DNA of 64,000 nt from Pseudidiomarina atlantica (GCF_000753735.1 NZ_JPIN01000002.1:186001-250000), one strand, 5' to 3'; shown: positions 17,517 through 26,971, numbered from the stretch's first letter. Program-made: numbers and translations. Notes: generated from the sequence alone by a model not told the origin.

Positions 17517-19208
17517 TTACGCTTCGGGGAGGTGTGGGCTAGGTTTGCCAAACCAATAACCTTGGAATACCTCGCAGCCCATATCTCGTAGACGTCCAAA
17601 CTGTTCGATAGTTTCAACGCCTTCGGCGATAACGGTTAAATTCATATTGCGCCCCAAGCCAATGATGGTTGCAGCAAGCAAGGCGCCTTTGCCATCGTCG
17701 GCGAGGTCGGTAACGAACGCGCGGTCAATTTTTAATTCATCGAGTGGGAAGCGAGTCAGGTAAGCGAGTGAAGCGTAGCCGGTACCGAAATCATCGAGTG
17801 ATAAACTCAGCCCCAGATCCTTCAGCGCCTGCATTTGCTCGACAATAAAGTCGATATTGCCGGCCATTAGGGATTCAGTGAGCTCCAGCCGCAATTGCGC
17901 AGGATCAGCCCCCGCGCGTTGCAAGATGGATTGGGTGCGCTTAACGTAATCGTCGCGGCGAAATTGCACTGCACTGACGTTAATTGATAGGCGCAAATGA
18001 TGATAACAATTGGCTTTCTGCCAACGCACAATTTGCCAGCAGCATTGCTCAAAGACCCAATCGCCAATGGCGTGAATACTGTGATTGGACTCAGCAATCG
18101 GAATGAATTCGTCAGGCGGAATCAGACCCAGGACCGGATGCCGCCAACGCAGCAAGGCTTCGTAACCGACAACATGTTGTTGCACGTCTACTTGCGGCTG
18201 AAACTCTAAAAAGAATTGTTCTTTTTCCAAGGCCGTACTCAGCGCTTGTGAAAGCTTAATCCGCCGTTGAATGTTGGCCTCCATCGAGCGATCAAAAAAC
18301 GCGATGGCAGTTTCTTCGCGTGATTTGGCATGCTTTAAGGCAATGTCCACTTGGCGCAGCAGCTCATGCTGATCCTCACTGCGGTTACCAAACACGGTGA
18401 TGCCGATTTTCGCTTGCAGGTTATGGGGCTGTTGATCAATCGCAACTGGACGGCGCAGGGCTTGCAGCAGACGTTGCGCCGCTAGCTCTGCTTCGGTTGC
18501 GGCCGCGCCAATCGAGTGCTCAAGTGGTTGCAGTAACACCACAAATTCGTCGGCAGCAATGCGCGCCACTATGGATGGCTCGCTAATGTGATGCTGCAAC
18601 CGCCGTGCGCAGGCAACCAATACTTGATCCCCAGCATCGTAACCGAGGGTATCGTTGATGCCATGAAAGTTATCAATATCGAGCAACAGTAAGGCGCCAT
18701 ATTGATGTTCCAAGCGCAAACCTTGTAATGCACCCTGCAGATGATCAAGCAACAGACGTCGATTTGGCAAGCCGGTCAAGACATCGAAATACGACAGCTT
18801 CTGCACTTCGGCTTCGGCGAGATCGAGAGCGCGCATGTCGGCATCCATACAAAACATGATCGGCTCTTCACCGGGTAACTCGACCACGGTATGGCTTGAA
18901 TAGACCGGCACACTGCTACCGTTTTTGTGTTTTAAGTTGAGACGTCCCGAAGGAATGCCGGTTTTGTTGGCGAACATCCAATCCACTGCGCTACGTACTT
19001 CTTCGCGCATTTCGCTTGGGATAATCAAGTCCAGCAGGTTTTTACCTAGCGCTTCAGCAGGGCTGTAGCCGTAGATTTTCTCAGACGCAGCATTCCAGTA
19101 CACCACCGTGCCATCTGAACGGTAGCCTTGAATCGACATGGCATGCGTTTCGTCGAAGAGTTTACGAAAGCGTGCTTCGCTGAGCTGTTTAGGTTTGACT
19201 GCTGGCAT
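17517..19208 (-). CDS. PAS-GGDEF(degenerate)-EAL c-di-GMP phosphodiesterase
   Basis: 563 residues: PAS (about 12-130), GGDEF (about 140-300) and EAL (about 310-555). The GGDEF signature is degenerate (AADEF in ARIAADEFVVLL) and the RxxD site is absent, so cyclase activity is unlikely. The EAL active site is complete: YEALLRW, the NVSAVQF Asn, LTES, LDDFGTGYASL, LKIDRAFV and AEGVET. The protein is therefore predicted to hydrolyse c-di-GMP, perhaps with GTP binding at the GGDEF domain as an allosteric switch. No transmembrane segment is seen, so it is cytoplasmic and regulated through its PAS domain. Confidence 0.92.
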   Translation of the reverse strand: MPAVKPKQLSEARFRKLFDETHAMSIQGYRSDGTVVYWNAASEKIYGYSPAEALGKNLLDLIIPSEMREEVRSAVDWMFANKTGIPSGRLNLKHKNGSSVPVYSSHTVVELPGEEPIMFCMDADMRALDLAEAEVQKLSYFDVLTGLPNRRLLLDHLQGALQGLRLEHQYGALLLLDIDNFHGINDTLGYDAGDQVLVACARRLQHHISEPSIVARIAADEFVVLLQPLEHSIGAAATEAELAAQRLLQALRRPVAIDQQPHNLQAKIGITVFGNRSEDQHELLRQVDIALKHAKSREETAIAFFDRSMEANIQRRIKLSQALSTALEKEQFFLEFQPQVDVQQHVVGYEALLRWRHPVLGLIPPDEFIPIAESNHSIHAIGDWVFEQCCWQIVRWQKANCYHHLRLSINVSAVQFRRDDYVKRTQSILQRAGADPAQLRLELTESLMAGNIDFIVEQMQALKDLGLSLSLDDFGTGYASLAYLTRFPLDELKIDRAFVTDLADDGKGALLAATIIGLGRNMNLTVIAEGVETIEQFGRLRDMGCEVFQGYWFGKPSPHLPEA

Positions 19209-19322
19209 AGGTGCCTTAGAAACATCAATTAACAGGATAAGTGTAGAATAAATATGAAAACTTAAGTAATTTTGTCGTTACAGAACATTTCTACATACTA
19301 GTACAAATATTAAGCGGCAACT

Positions 19323-20813
19323 ATGAGTGCTTCGCACATTTACCAAGTTTTGATTATCGGCACGGGCTTTGGCGGGCAAAGCGCAGCGATTCAGCTGCGC
19401 AAACGCGGCATCGATGACTTCGTTATGCTAGAGCGTCGTGCCTTTATGGGCGGTACTTGGTGCCAGAATAGCTATCCCGGTGCGCAGGTCGATGTGCAAT
19501 CACCGTTGTACTCGCTCGCCAGTGAACCCTATCCGTGGTCGCAAATGTTCGCGGAGCAGCCCGAGCTTGCTAAGTACACCGAGCAAGTGTTGGCCAAGCA
19601 TAAGCTGGCGGAAAAAGCGCAATTGAATTGCACCGTGCAGGCACTGGAATGGCTCGAAGTTGCGCAACACTGGCGCGTGCAGACCACTCAAGGAGAGTTT
19701 TTAGCGCGCACGGTCATCGCCGCGCAGGGGCCTTTGAGTAATCCTGCTATTCCGGAATTCCCCAATTTTGCTGATTATCAGGGCGTGAGTTTTCACACCA
19801 ATCAGTGGAACCACGACTTCGCCTATCAGGGTAAAAAAGTGGCGATCATTGGCAGTGGCGCGAGTGCTGCCCAGGTGATTCCGGCCATTGCCGATAAAGT
19901 AGGTGAGCTGCATGTGTTTCAGCGCACGCCACATTGGGTGATGCCACGACCTGACCGTAAGTTTGCCCCTTGGTTTCGTCGCTTACTTGGCGTGAAGCCT
20001 TTTTATCAAACGCTGCGCAAGCTGATTTACTGGGCTTTGGAATGGCGGGTGCTGGCTTTTAAGTATTCCAAAACCTTGATGAAACTCATCGCTGAGCGCG
20101 AAGCCCGTGCGCATCTACGCAAACAGGTACCCGATCCAGAGCTGCGGGCAAAATTGACGCCTGATTACATGATTGGCTGTAAACGCATCATTGTCTCCAA
20201 TACGCTCTATCCAGCCTTGAGCCGCAACAACGTGACCTTGCATGATCGTCACGATAGTATCGATCACTTCACCACCACCGGCCTCGTCACCAAGCAAGGG
20301 CAAGTGCTCGAACTCGACGCGGTGATTTTCTCCACCGGCTTTAAAGCCACCGACGGGGCACTCGGCTTTCAAGTCAAGGGTCGTGATGGGGTGCAGCTTG
20401 ATGCGGTCTGGGAAGACTATCCTAGGGCTTATTTGGGCACTACTATGCCCGGCTTTCCGAATCTGTTTCTGGTGACTGGACCGAATACCGGTATCGGGCA
20501 TACTTCGGCAATTTTTGTGATTGAGTCGCAAATGATTTATATCATGCGGCTTATCGAAGAGCTTGCAAAGCGCCATGCTGCAAGCGTTGAAGTCACTGCT
20601 GACGCTGAAGCGGAATACACCACCATGATTCATCGTGAAATGGCGAAAACAGTGTGGCAAAGTGGGGGGTGTGACAGTTGGTACAAAAGTAAAAGTGGTA
20701 AGGTAACCGCTATGTTTCCCGGCTTTAGCTTTGTGTATCGTTTGCTGGCATGGCGTTTTCGCCCGCAACACCACCGTTTTACTCAAGCTCATCAGCAAGG
20801 AGAGCGATCGTGA
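19323..20813 (+). CDS. flavin-dependent monooxygenase, Baeyer-Villiger-like
   Basis: 496-residue FAD/NADPH monooxygenase with two Rossmann motifs, IIGTGFGGQSAA (residues about 10-21) and VAIIGSGASAAQV (about 175-187). Between them is YQGVSFHTNQW, which fits the Baeyer-Villiger fingerprint FxGxxxHxxxW with Tyr in place of Phe. It would insert oxygen next to a ketone (giving an ester or lactone) or oxidise a heteroatom. It is the first gene of a tight operon: its stop overlaps the GTG of the alpha/beta hydrolase. The substrate cannot be read from the sequence. Confidence 0.88.
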   Translation: MSASHIYQVLIIGTGFGGQSAAIQLRKRGIDDFVMLERRAFMGGTWCQNSYPGAQVDVQSPLYSLASEPYPWSQMFAEQPELAKYTEQVLAKHKLAEKAQLNCTVQALEWLEVAQHWRVQTTQGEFLARTVIAAQGPLSNPAIPEFPNFADYQGVSFHTNQWNHDFAYQGKKVAIIGSGASAAQVIPAIADKVGELHVFQRTPHWVMPRPDRKFAPWFRRLLGVKPFYQTLRKLIYWALEWRVLAFKYSKTLMKLIAEREARAHLRKQVPDPELRAKLTPDYMIGCKRIIVSNTLYPALSRNNVTLHDRHDSIDHFTTTGLVTKQGQVLELDAVIFSTGFKATDGALGFQVKGRDGVQLDAVWEDYPRAYLGTTMPGFPNLFLVTGPNTGIGHTSAIFVIESQMIYIMRLIEELAKRHAASVEVTADAEAEYTTMIHREMAKTVWQSGGCDSWYKSKSGKVTAMFPGFSFVYRLLAWRFRPQHHRFTQAHQQGERS

Positions 20814-21751
20814 GAAAATTCGTTTGGGGCTTTGTCATTGTCATTGCGCTACTGTGGGGCGCCACTTGGCATCCCGCTACCGGTCAGTGGGTGTATGATC
20901 GAACCCAGGCCCTAGAAGCTTGGGCTTATGGTTTTGAAAAGCAACAAGTTGCGCTCGGTGATATCACCTTGAGCTTGTATCACCGTCCAGCACGTGACGA
21001 AACCGCACCGACCCTCGTCTTGTTACATGGCTATACTGCCTCGAAAGAGTTATGGCTGCGCTTCGGCGATGCTATTGGCGATTCCTACCACCTCGTTATT
21101 CCCGATTTGGCCGGGCACGGTGAAACCGGCTTTGATCCGCAGTGGAGTTATCGTCCGCAAGCCCAAGCTGAGCGCGTTAAGCGGCTGCTCGACGCGATGC
21201 GGGTGGAACAAGCGGTGGTAGGCGGTAATTCGATGGGCGGTCTCATTGCCGCTAACTTTGCGCTCGCTTACCCAGAACGCACCGTTGCCTTAGTGGTGAT
21301 TGACCCAGCTGGTGTCACCGCCCCAGTTCCCAGTCGCGCGGAAAAATTATTCCGTCAAGGCCAATCACCATTTGAAATCGATAGCTGGCACGACTTCCAA
21401 GAGTTCTATGACATGACTATGGCCGAGCCACCTTATGTACCAACTTTTGTGCTTAGGGGTATGGCAGCGCGTTACCAAGAGCATAAAGCGGAGTATATTC
21501 AAATTGCCGAGGACTTTCGTAACTTTGATCAGCTTGATGGTCGCCTCGCCGCCATCAGCGTGCCGACCTTGATTATCTGGGGCGGGGCTGATCAGCTATT
21601 AGATGTCAGTAGTGCAGCGGTATGGCACGCGCAAGTGCCACAAAACGAACTGATTTTGATGGAAGGCATCGGTCATATGCCAATGGTTGAAAGGCCAGAG
21701 CAAACAGCAACAGCAGTGACGAATTTTGTGCAGTCACTACCAAACGAGTAG
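20810..21751 (+). CDS. alpha/beta hydrolase, membrane-anchored
   Basis: 313 residues starting at GTG 20810, which follows AAGGAGAG and overlaps the monooxygenase stop; an upstream ATG lies inside that gene. One N-terminal hydrophobic helix (VWGFVIVIALLWGATW) is followed by an alpha/beta hydrolase fold: oxyanion loop VLLHGYTASKELW, nucleophile elbow GGNSMGGL (Ser near residue 145), acid in IIWGGADQLL, and His in GIGHMPMVE. It is an esterase/lipase-type enzyme that could cleave esters made by the upstream monooxygenase. Confidence 0.88.
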   Translation: MRKFVWGFVIVIALLWGATWHPATGQWVYDRTQALEAWAYGFEKQQVALGDITLSLYHRPARDETAPTLVLLHGYTASKELWLRFGDAIGDSYHLVIPDLAGHGETGFDPQWSYRPQAQAERVKRLLDAMRVEQAVVGGNSMGGLIAANFALAYPERTVALVVIDPAGVTAPVPSRAEKLFRQGQSPFEIDSWHDFQEFYDMTMAEPPYVPTFVLRGMAARYQEHKAEYIQIAEDFRNFDQLDGRLAAISVPTLIIWGGADQLLDVSSAAVWHAQVPQNELILMEGIGHMPMVERPEQTATAVTNFVQSLPNE

Positions 21752-21767
21752 ACGGAGCTTTAATAGG

Positions 21768-22850
21768 ATGTCGAAACGACGCGTGATGAATCGCGGTGCT
21801 TTAGCACTTGTAGCAGCTGCTATTGCTTACATGCTGTGGTGGCCGGTGCCGATTGAGCCGCAGCCATGGAATGCACCGCGTGATTTGGGCTATGTGGGAG
21901 CTTACCAGCCGAATAGCAAATTAGCCGCCGCAGAGCAGGTTGCGGTACCGACGTCTGAAGGCCCTGAAGACATTGCCATTGATCCGCAAGGACGACCTGT
22001 ATTTGGGCTGAAAAGTGGCGATATCGTTCGGCAAGAGGCAGACGGCAGCTTTACTACGTTAACCACCACGGGCGGCCGTCCGTTGGGGCTTGAATTCGAT
22101 GACAACGGTGATTTATGGATTGCCGATGCCTATTTAGGCTTGATGCATTGGTCGGCAGCCAGTGGTTTGCAGTTACTGGTGACCGAGGTGGACGGCACAA
22201 CGGTGCGCTACGCTGACGATGTTGATATCGCAGCCGACGGTACGGTTTATTTTACCGATGCCTCCACACGCTTCCCGGCGGACGGCATTGGCACTTATGA
22301 AGCGAGCTTGCTGGATATTATGGAGCATCGCGGGAATGGCCGCGTGCTGGCGTATGTGCCGAGTACTGGGCAAACCTATACGTTGCTGGGCGGCGTGCAT
22401 TTTGCTAACGGTGTGGCGGTCAGCCATGATCAGCAATGGGTACTGGTGGCCGAAACCGGTAGCTACCGAATTCTACGCATCGGCATAGGTGCTGCAAATA
22501 ACGGCGAAATCGAAACCATAGTGCACAATCTTCCCGGCTTCCCCGATAACGTGAATGATGCGCCAGACGGTCGCTTTTGGGTGGGACTCGTGAGCCCACG
22601 CAGTGGCGCATTAGATACGCTGTCAAACTACCCGTTCGTGCGCAAAATGGTGCAACGCTTACCCAGTTTTATGCGCCCACAAGCAAAGCCATATGGGCAT
22701 TTAATTGCGATTGATATCGAGGGCAACGTGATCGAAAGCTTACAAGCTCCGAATGGCGAATTTGCTTTTGTGACAGGGGCTGCTGAATTCGAGCATCAGC
22801 TTTATATCAGCAGCCTCCACGAAACCGCGTTTGCAGTACTTAAGCGTTAA
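21768..22850 (+). CDS. SMP-30 / strictosidine-synthase-like beta-propeller
   Basis: 360 residues with an N-terminal signal anchor ([15 protein letters not shown]) and a six-bladed propeller resembling SMP-30/gluconolactonase and strictosidine-synthase-like proteins. Characteristic blocks are [66 protein letters not shown] and [16 protein letters not shown]; conserved Asn and Asp residues in these bind Ca2+ in lactonases. The start is ATG 21768 with a GGAG upstream. It follows the hydrolase by 16 bases. A lactonase role would fit the operon. It converges on mscL, overlapping it by four bases. Confidence 0.85.
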   Translation: MSKRRVMNRGALALVAAAIAYMLWWPVPIEPQPWNAPRDLGYVGAYQPNSKLAAAEQVAVPTSEGPEDIAIDPQGRPVFGLKSGDIVRQEADGSFTTLTTTGGRPLGLEFDDNGDLWIADAYLGLMHWSAASGLQLLVTEVDGTTVRYADDVDIAADGTVYFTDASTRFPADGIGTYEASLLDIMEHRGNGRVLAYVPSTGQTYTLLGGVHFANGVAVSHDQQWVLVAETGSYRILRIGIGAANNGEIETIVHNLPGFPDNVNDAPDGRFWVGLVSPRSGALDTLSNYPFVRKMVQRLPSFMRPQAKPYGHLIAIDIEGNVIESLQAPNGEFAFVTGAAEFEHQLYISSLHETAFAVLKR

Positions 22851-23326
22851 CTCGGTTCGGATTTGAGATCGACTTGCAGTTGTGAGGTGCAGCTCGGGCA
22901 ACGTGTGGCCTTGAGTGGAATTGCCGAGAAGCAAAATTCACAAGTTTTGGTCGTCACTGGCGCCGGCTCTTCTTTGGCTTTGAGGCTATTCATCGCTTTG
23001 ACTAGCCAGAATACGGCAAAGGCGACAATAATAAAGCTAATGGTGTTGGTGATGAAAAGACCATAGTTGACGGTCACCGCACCCGCCGCTTGGGCATCAG
23101 CTAGGGTCGCATAAGGGCCGAGCTTTTCGGTGCCAGCGCGCAATACCACAAACATGTCGGTGAAATCGACGCCACCAAGCAGTAACCCGATAGGAGGCAT
23201 GATGATATCAGCGACAAAACTCTTGACGATGGTGCTAAAGGCGCCGCCAATGATAATACCAACGGCCATATCAACCACGTTGCCTTTCATGGCAAACTTT
23301 TTAAATTCGTTTAACATAGTTGTCAT
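22847..23326 (-). CDS. mscL: large-conductance mechanosensitive channel with zinc-ribbon tail
   Basis: MscL opens under membrane tension to release solutes during osmotic downshock. TM1 ([19 protein letters not shown]) and TM2 ([20 protein letters not shown]) are clear, with the periplasmic loop between. Total length is 159 residues against about 136 for E. coli MscL. The extra C-terminal part carries [18 protein letters not shown], two C-x2-C pairs forming a zinc-ribbon-like module. The start may be ATG 23326 (MTTMLNEF) or ATG 23317 (MLNEF); the second is closer to the usual family start. The gene stands alone between two convergent/divergent neighbours. Confidence 0.95.
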   Translation of the reverse strand: MTTMLNEFKKFAMKGNVVDMAVGIIIGGAFSTIVKSFVADIIMPPIGLLLGGVDFTDMFVVLRAGTEKLGPYATLADAQAAGAVTVNYGLFITNTISFIIVAFAVFWLVKAMNSLKAKEEPAPVTTKTCEFCFSAIPLKATRCPSCTSQLQVDLKSEPS

Positions 23327-23364
23327 CTCGGATTACGCCGCTTCCCCCATGGTTGCGTGCGCTA

Positions 23365-23378
23365 ACTATACTTATAGT
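23365..23378. promoter_or_regulatory. palindrome before the D-threonine aldolase-like gene
   Basis: ACTATA-CT-TATAGT, a perfect 6-2-6 inverted repeat, lies 35 bases before the start codon, in the divergent mscL/aldolase gap. It could be a repressor operator overlapping a promoter; no regulator gene is adjacent. Confidence 0.35.
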
Positions 23379-23412
23379 CTTAAATCAGTCGTTTACAAAG
23401 CGGAATTCTGTC

Positions 23413-24537
23413 ATGGCTAGTTTTTCTGAACTCACCACCCCGTACTTATTACTGGATCCCGTTGTGATGCAGCGCAATATCGACTTTTTGCAACAGCGTA
23501 TGGAAAAGCTTGGCGTACAACTACGACCGCATGTCAAAACCGCGAAGTCGTTGCAAGTTGCGCAACGGATTTTTAACGGTGGCCACGGACCTATTACCGT
23601 TTCGACCTTGAAAGAGGCAGAATATTTCGCCGAGCATGGTTACACCGATATCACCTACGCCGTGGGCATTAGTCCCGACAAGCTGGCGCGAGTAGCGCGC
23701 TTGAACCGCGCCGATGTCACCGTGCGAGTATTGCTCGACAGCGTTACCCAAGCTGAACAAGTGATGGCCTGGGCGGTGCGGGAACAGGTAAAAATCCCTG
23801 TGCTGATTGAAATTGATTGTGATGGTGAGCGTGCAGGACTCCGCGAAAATGACCCTAAAATCGTCGAAATTGCAAAAATTTTGGCGAAAAACGACCTATT
23901 TTCTGGAATGTTAATGCATGCGGGTGGTTCCTATCACTGTCCGTCGAAAGCCGCGAAAGAAGCCGCTGCTGAACACGAACGGGCAACGGCTGTGGCGGTA
24001 CGCGATCGCCTTCAAGCCGCGGGTCTTGAGTGTCCGATCGTCAGTGTGGGATCAACCCCCACTGCCTACTTTGCTAAAGACCTTAGCGGTGTGACAGAGG
24101 TGCGCGCTGGGGTTTATGTGTTCCAAGACTTGGTGATGGCGGGTATTCACGTCTGTCAGCTCAAAGATATTGCCATCAGTGTGGTAGCAACAGTGATTGG
24201 CCATCGTCCCGATAAAGGCTGGATCATGACCGATGCTGGGTGGATGGCGTTATCTCGCGACCGTGGCACCGCTAACCAAGAAATTGATCAGGGCTATGGC
24301 GTGGTGTGCGCAATGGACGGCACCCCTTATAGTGACCTTATCGTCACCAGCACCAGCCAAGAGCATGGCATTGTGGCGCTGCGCAAAGGGAGTAAGGCGA
24401 AGCTGCCGCAACTTGAAGTCGGCAGCAAAGTGCGGATTCTACCCAACCATGCGTGCGCCACGGCCAGCCAGTTCGACGGCTACGTGGTTCCCGACGCCGA
24501 CCAACTCGCCTTTTGGCCACGCATTAACGGTTGGTAG
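23413..24537 (+). CDS. D-threonine aldolase / D-serine dehydratase-like PLP enzyme
   Basis: 374-residue fold-type III (alanine racemase-like) PLP enzyme of the DSD1/D-threonine aldolase family. The PLP lysine is in RPHVKTAKS (residues about 40-48), and the zinc/metal ligands His and Cys are in NHACATASQFDGYVVP near the C-terminus. LIEIDCDGERAGL, MLMHAGGSYH and SVGSTPTAY form the barrel. It cleaves or dehydrates D-beta-hydroxy amino acids such as D-threonine, D-serine or hydroxyaspartate. The start is ATG 23413. The 3' end overlaps the convergent NTF2-like gene by 14 bases. Confidence 0.9.
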   Translation: MASFSELTTPYLLLDPVVMQRNIDFLQQRMEKLGVQLRPHVKTAKSLQVAQRIFNGGHGPITVSTLKEAEYFAEHGYTDITYAVGISPDKLARVARLNRADVTVRVLLDSVTQAEQVMAWAVREQVKIPVLIEIDCDGERAGLRENDPKIVEIAKILAKNDLFSGMLMHAGGSYHCPSKAAKEAAAEHERATAVAVRDRLQAAGLECPIVSVGSTPTAYFAKDLSGVTEVRAGVYVFQDLVMAGIHVCQLKDIAISVVATVIGHRPDKGWIMTDAGWMALSRDRGTANQEIDQGYGVVCAMDGTPYSDLIVTSTSQEHGIVALRKGSKAKLPQLEVGSKVRILPNHACATASQFDGYVVPDADQLAFWPRINGW

Positions 24538-24988
24538 CTGCGGTGCGCGTCGCATTCCAGTTGACCGCTTGCCAACCGTCGCGTCGCTCCACTAACACAC
24601 CAGTGTTAAGAAAGGTCTCACGACTGGCATCGGCGGTGCTGGTCGCGACCAAGGTGAAATTGACGATAACCGCGTCGCCAAATGATTTGAGTTCGATGTC
24701 TTCAGCGGTATACCAAGCACTGACTTGTTCATCGGCGATGCGGACGGCATCGGTCATGCCTGCCATGAGTTGCTCTTTGCCGAAGCGCGTGCCGCTAGAG
24801 CTGGTATAAGTGAGTTCTGGCGCCCAGAACTTGTCATGTGCTTGAACGTCGTTCACTGAGGCGCCGTAAAGGAACGCTTCGACGGCGGCGATCACCCGCT
24901 CACGCTGCTCGGCGCTGATGGGCACTGCTTCTTGTGCCGTTAGTGTTGCAGAAAACAGTAAAACGGCAGCCAGTATCAAAGTACGCAT
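24524..24988 (-). CDS. secreted SnoaL/DUF4440-like protein
   Basis: 154 residues with a signal peptide (MRTLILAAVLLFSATLTAQ) and an NTF2-like cone fold of the DUF4440/SnoaL type, visible in VIAAVEAFLYGASVNDVQAHDKFWAPELTYT, the FGKEQLMAGM turn and the terminal GWQAVNWNATR. Members bind small hydrophobic molecules or act as accessory enzymes; no function can be assigned. It lies eight bases after the LOG gene on the same strand, so they may be cotranscribed. Confidence 0.82.
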   Translation of the reverse strand: MRTLILAAVLLFSATLTAQEAVPISAEQRERVIAAVEAFLYGASVNDVQAHDKFWAPELTYTSSSGTRFGKEQLMAGMTDAVRIADEQVSAWYTAEDIELKSFGDAVIVNFTLVATSTADASRETFLNTGVLVERRDGWQAVNWNATRTAATNR

Positions 24989-24996
24989 AACTTCTC

Positions 24997-25590
24997 CTAG
25001 GTTTCGCTAGCGGTAATCCATTTCGGTTGCTGTGGCGCTTCGTAGTCACGCATAAGTTGCAACAGCGCGGCCGGCTCGTCGTGACTGAGCAATAAGTGGC
25101 GATGCTCATCACGGATAAAGCCTTGCGAAATAGCGCCGTCAATAAAGTTGAGAATGCCATCGTAATAGCCGTCCACATTCAATACGGCGCAGCTCTTGCG
25201 GTGGAATCCTAGTTGCGCCCACGTCAGCATTTCGAAGAGCTCTTCGAGGGTGCCCATACCGCCAGGCATGGCGATAAAACCATCGGCGAGCTCTGCCATT
25301 TTGGCTTTGCGGGCATGCATGGAGGCCACCACATGTAACTCGGTCAAATCGTTGTGCGCGAGTTCTTTGTCAACCAGCGCTTGTGGAATAACACCAATGG
25401 CTTTACCGCCACGGGCAAGCACCTGATCGGCAATTACGCCCATTAAGCCGACGCTCGAGCCACCGTAAACCAAGGTAATACCAGCGTCAGCAAGCGCGTT
25501 GCCAAGGGCAACCGCGGCGTCTTTGTAAACCGGACTGAAGCCATTGTTGGAGCCACAATAGACACACAACGATTGAAATTCTTGAGTCAT
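24997..25590 (-). CDS. LOG-family nucleoside monophosphate phosphoribohydrolase
   Basis: 197 residues, a Rossmann-like LOG protein. The signature PGGMGTLEELFEMLTW (residues about 108-123) is intact, and YGGSSVGLMGVIAD and MHARKAKMAEL bind the nucleotide. LOG enzymes remove the ribose 5'-phosphate from cytokinin nucleotides or, in bacteria, from AMP-like nucleotides. An AAGGA sequence precedes the ATG. It sits between an M24 peptidase and the NTF2-like gene, all on the minus strand. Confidence 0.93.
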   Translation of the reverse strand: MTQEFQSLCVYCGSNNGFSPVYKDAAVALGNALADAGITLVYGGSSVGLMGVIADQVLARGGKAIGVIPQALVDKELAHNDLTELHVVASMHARKAKMAELADGFIAMPGGMGTLEELFEMLTWAQLGFHRKSCAVLNVDGYYDGILNFIDGAISQGFIRDEHRHLLLSHDEPAALLQLMRDYEAPQQPKWITASET

Positions 25591-25612
25591 ACTAGATCCT
25601 TCACAAGTCGAA

Positions 25613-26971
25613 TTAACGAATCACATGCCATTGCGTTTGACGCCCCGCCAAATAATGCACGGTCTCACCATCAAAATAAGCACTCTGCTCGAGCATGATT
25701 TGCACATTTTGGTTATCCCATAATTTCACCGGCACCTTCACATTTCCTTCAATCGCATAGGCGGTATTCGGGTACAGCGGCCAGTCACCGCGAATCGGGG
25801 TAGGACCTTGATTGTCCCACATGCCAATTGTGGGACCTGGTGCGTGTCCATAAAACCCCAGTGGGTGGGTGTAAGTACTGCTGTTGAGTTGAGACGCTTC
25901 ACTGGCGGCTATGGTATTGGCGAGCACGTCATTGCCCGAGCGGCCGCTACTAAAATTGCCAGTGAGTTGGTCTTGCCATTGATTCCCTTTGCCCAATGCA
26001 ACCACCAGTTCATCGGGGACTTCAGTCGCATTCAGCGGCAGTACATAAGCCATCTCCTGCGTGTCGGTGCAGAGTTTTAAGTAACAAATTCCGACGTCTG
26101 TGTGTAGTACATCGCCGCGCTGAATTGTATGCCCGCTTTGTCCACAGAAGGCTTGTTCATCGGCACAATTAAAGCCTTGGCGTTGCAGCGTGACATACGG
26201 CATGAACCAGATTGGCAACTGCAGTTCGGCAAAGCGATTACGAATATACCAAGCGACCTCATCGGTAGTGGTCACACCCGGCGTGATGACTTGGTTACTA
26301 AAAGCCTCGGCAATGACGGCACGGGCCAAGCTTACCACCTGTGGATAGACTTCGAGTTCGGCGGCAGAACGCGTTTCGACCCAACGAATGACTAAGTCTT
26401 CGGCACTGACTAAACGCTGCTCAAGTGACTCTGGTAAGACTTCCAGCAGGCGTTGGTGGAGTCCTTCAGTTAACCCGTCTGCGACTGGCCAGTCGCGCGA
26501 GACGTTAATGCCGATGTTGCGTGGATCTTTATTGGTAATGAGTTCGCCCAGCGCTTGCCATTGGTCGTCGAGATTGCCGCCGGCCCAAGCTGACTCGTAA
26601 GGTTTGCCAAGTGGATAGCGATTGACCGATAAGCGCTCAACGGTGCCATCGTCATTGCGTACAAAGACCAGCATAGTGGTGCGGCGTGCGGCAAAAGTTG
26701 GCTGTGGTACTAAGGTGAAGTAAACAGGGTCTTCGGCGTATTCGCGGTTGATCACCAGCCACATGTCGAGCTCAGTCGCTGCCATTAATTCCGGCAACAA
26801 GCTTTCCAGTCGGTCGTTCAACAGCCGATTCTCGGTGGCGGCACGCGCTTGAAAATCAAGCACTGCCAACTTATCGGCAGTTTCAAACACACGGCCTTGA
26901 CTGAAGTCTGCAGCAGCGGTGTTACTGATGAGCAACCAAGCAACGAGGAATAAGCGTGGCACTAGAGACAT
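25613..26971 (-). CDS. secreted M24-family (Xaa-Pro peptidase-like) protein
   Basis: 452 residues with a signal peptide (LFLVAWLLISNTAAA), an N-terminal creatinase-like domain (about 30-190) and a C-terminal pita-bread M24 domain. Metal ligand regions visible are LHTDVGICYLKLCTDTQ (two Asp), YGHAPGPTIG (His), AIEGNVKVP (Glu) and MLEQSAYF (Glu). It is a periplasmic metallopeptidase, probably acting on proline-containing peptides; export is unusual for aminopeptidase P but common in this secreted subgroup. The ATG has AAGGAAC upstream. It is the first gene of a possible three-gene operon with LOG and the NTF2-like protein. Confidence 0.88.
   Translation of the reverse strand: MSLVPRLFLVAWLLISNTAAADFSQGRVFETADKLAVLDFQARAATENRLLNDRLESLLPELMAATELDMWLVINREYAEDPVYFTLVPQPTFAARRTTMLVFVRNDDGTVERLSVNRYPLGKPYESAWAGGNLDDQWQALGELITNKDPRNIGINVSRDWPVADGLTEGLHQRLLEVLPESLEQRLVSAEDLVIRWVETRSAAELEVYPQVVSLARAVIAEAFSNQVITPGVTTTDEVAWYIRNRFAELQLPIWFMPYVTLQRQGFNCADEQAFCGQSGHTIQRGDVLHTDVGICYLKLCTDTQEMAYVLPLNATEVPDELVVALGKGNQWQDQLTGNFSSGRSGNDVLANTIAASEASQLNSSTYTHPLGFYGHAPGPTIGMWDNQGPTPIRGDWPLYPNTAYAIEGNVKVPVKLWDNQNVQIMLEQSAYFDGETVHYLAGRQTQWHVIR

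Noticed and set aside
20115-20798. 227-residue frame antisense to the monooxygenase
   Set aside because: It is the complement of a conserved coding sequence, with no motif and an implausible composition.
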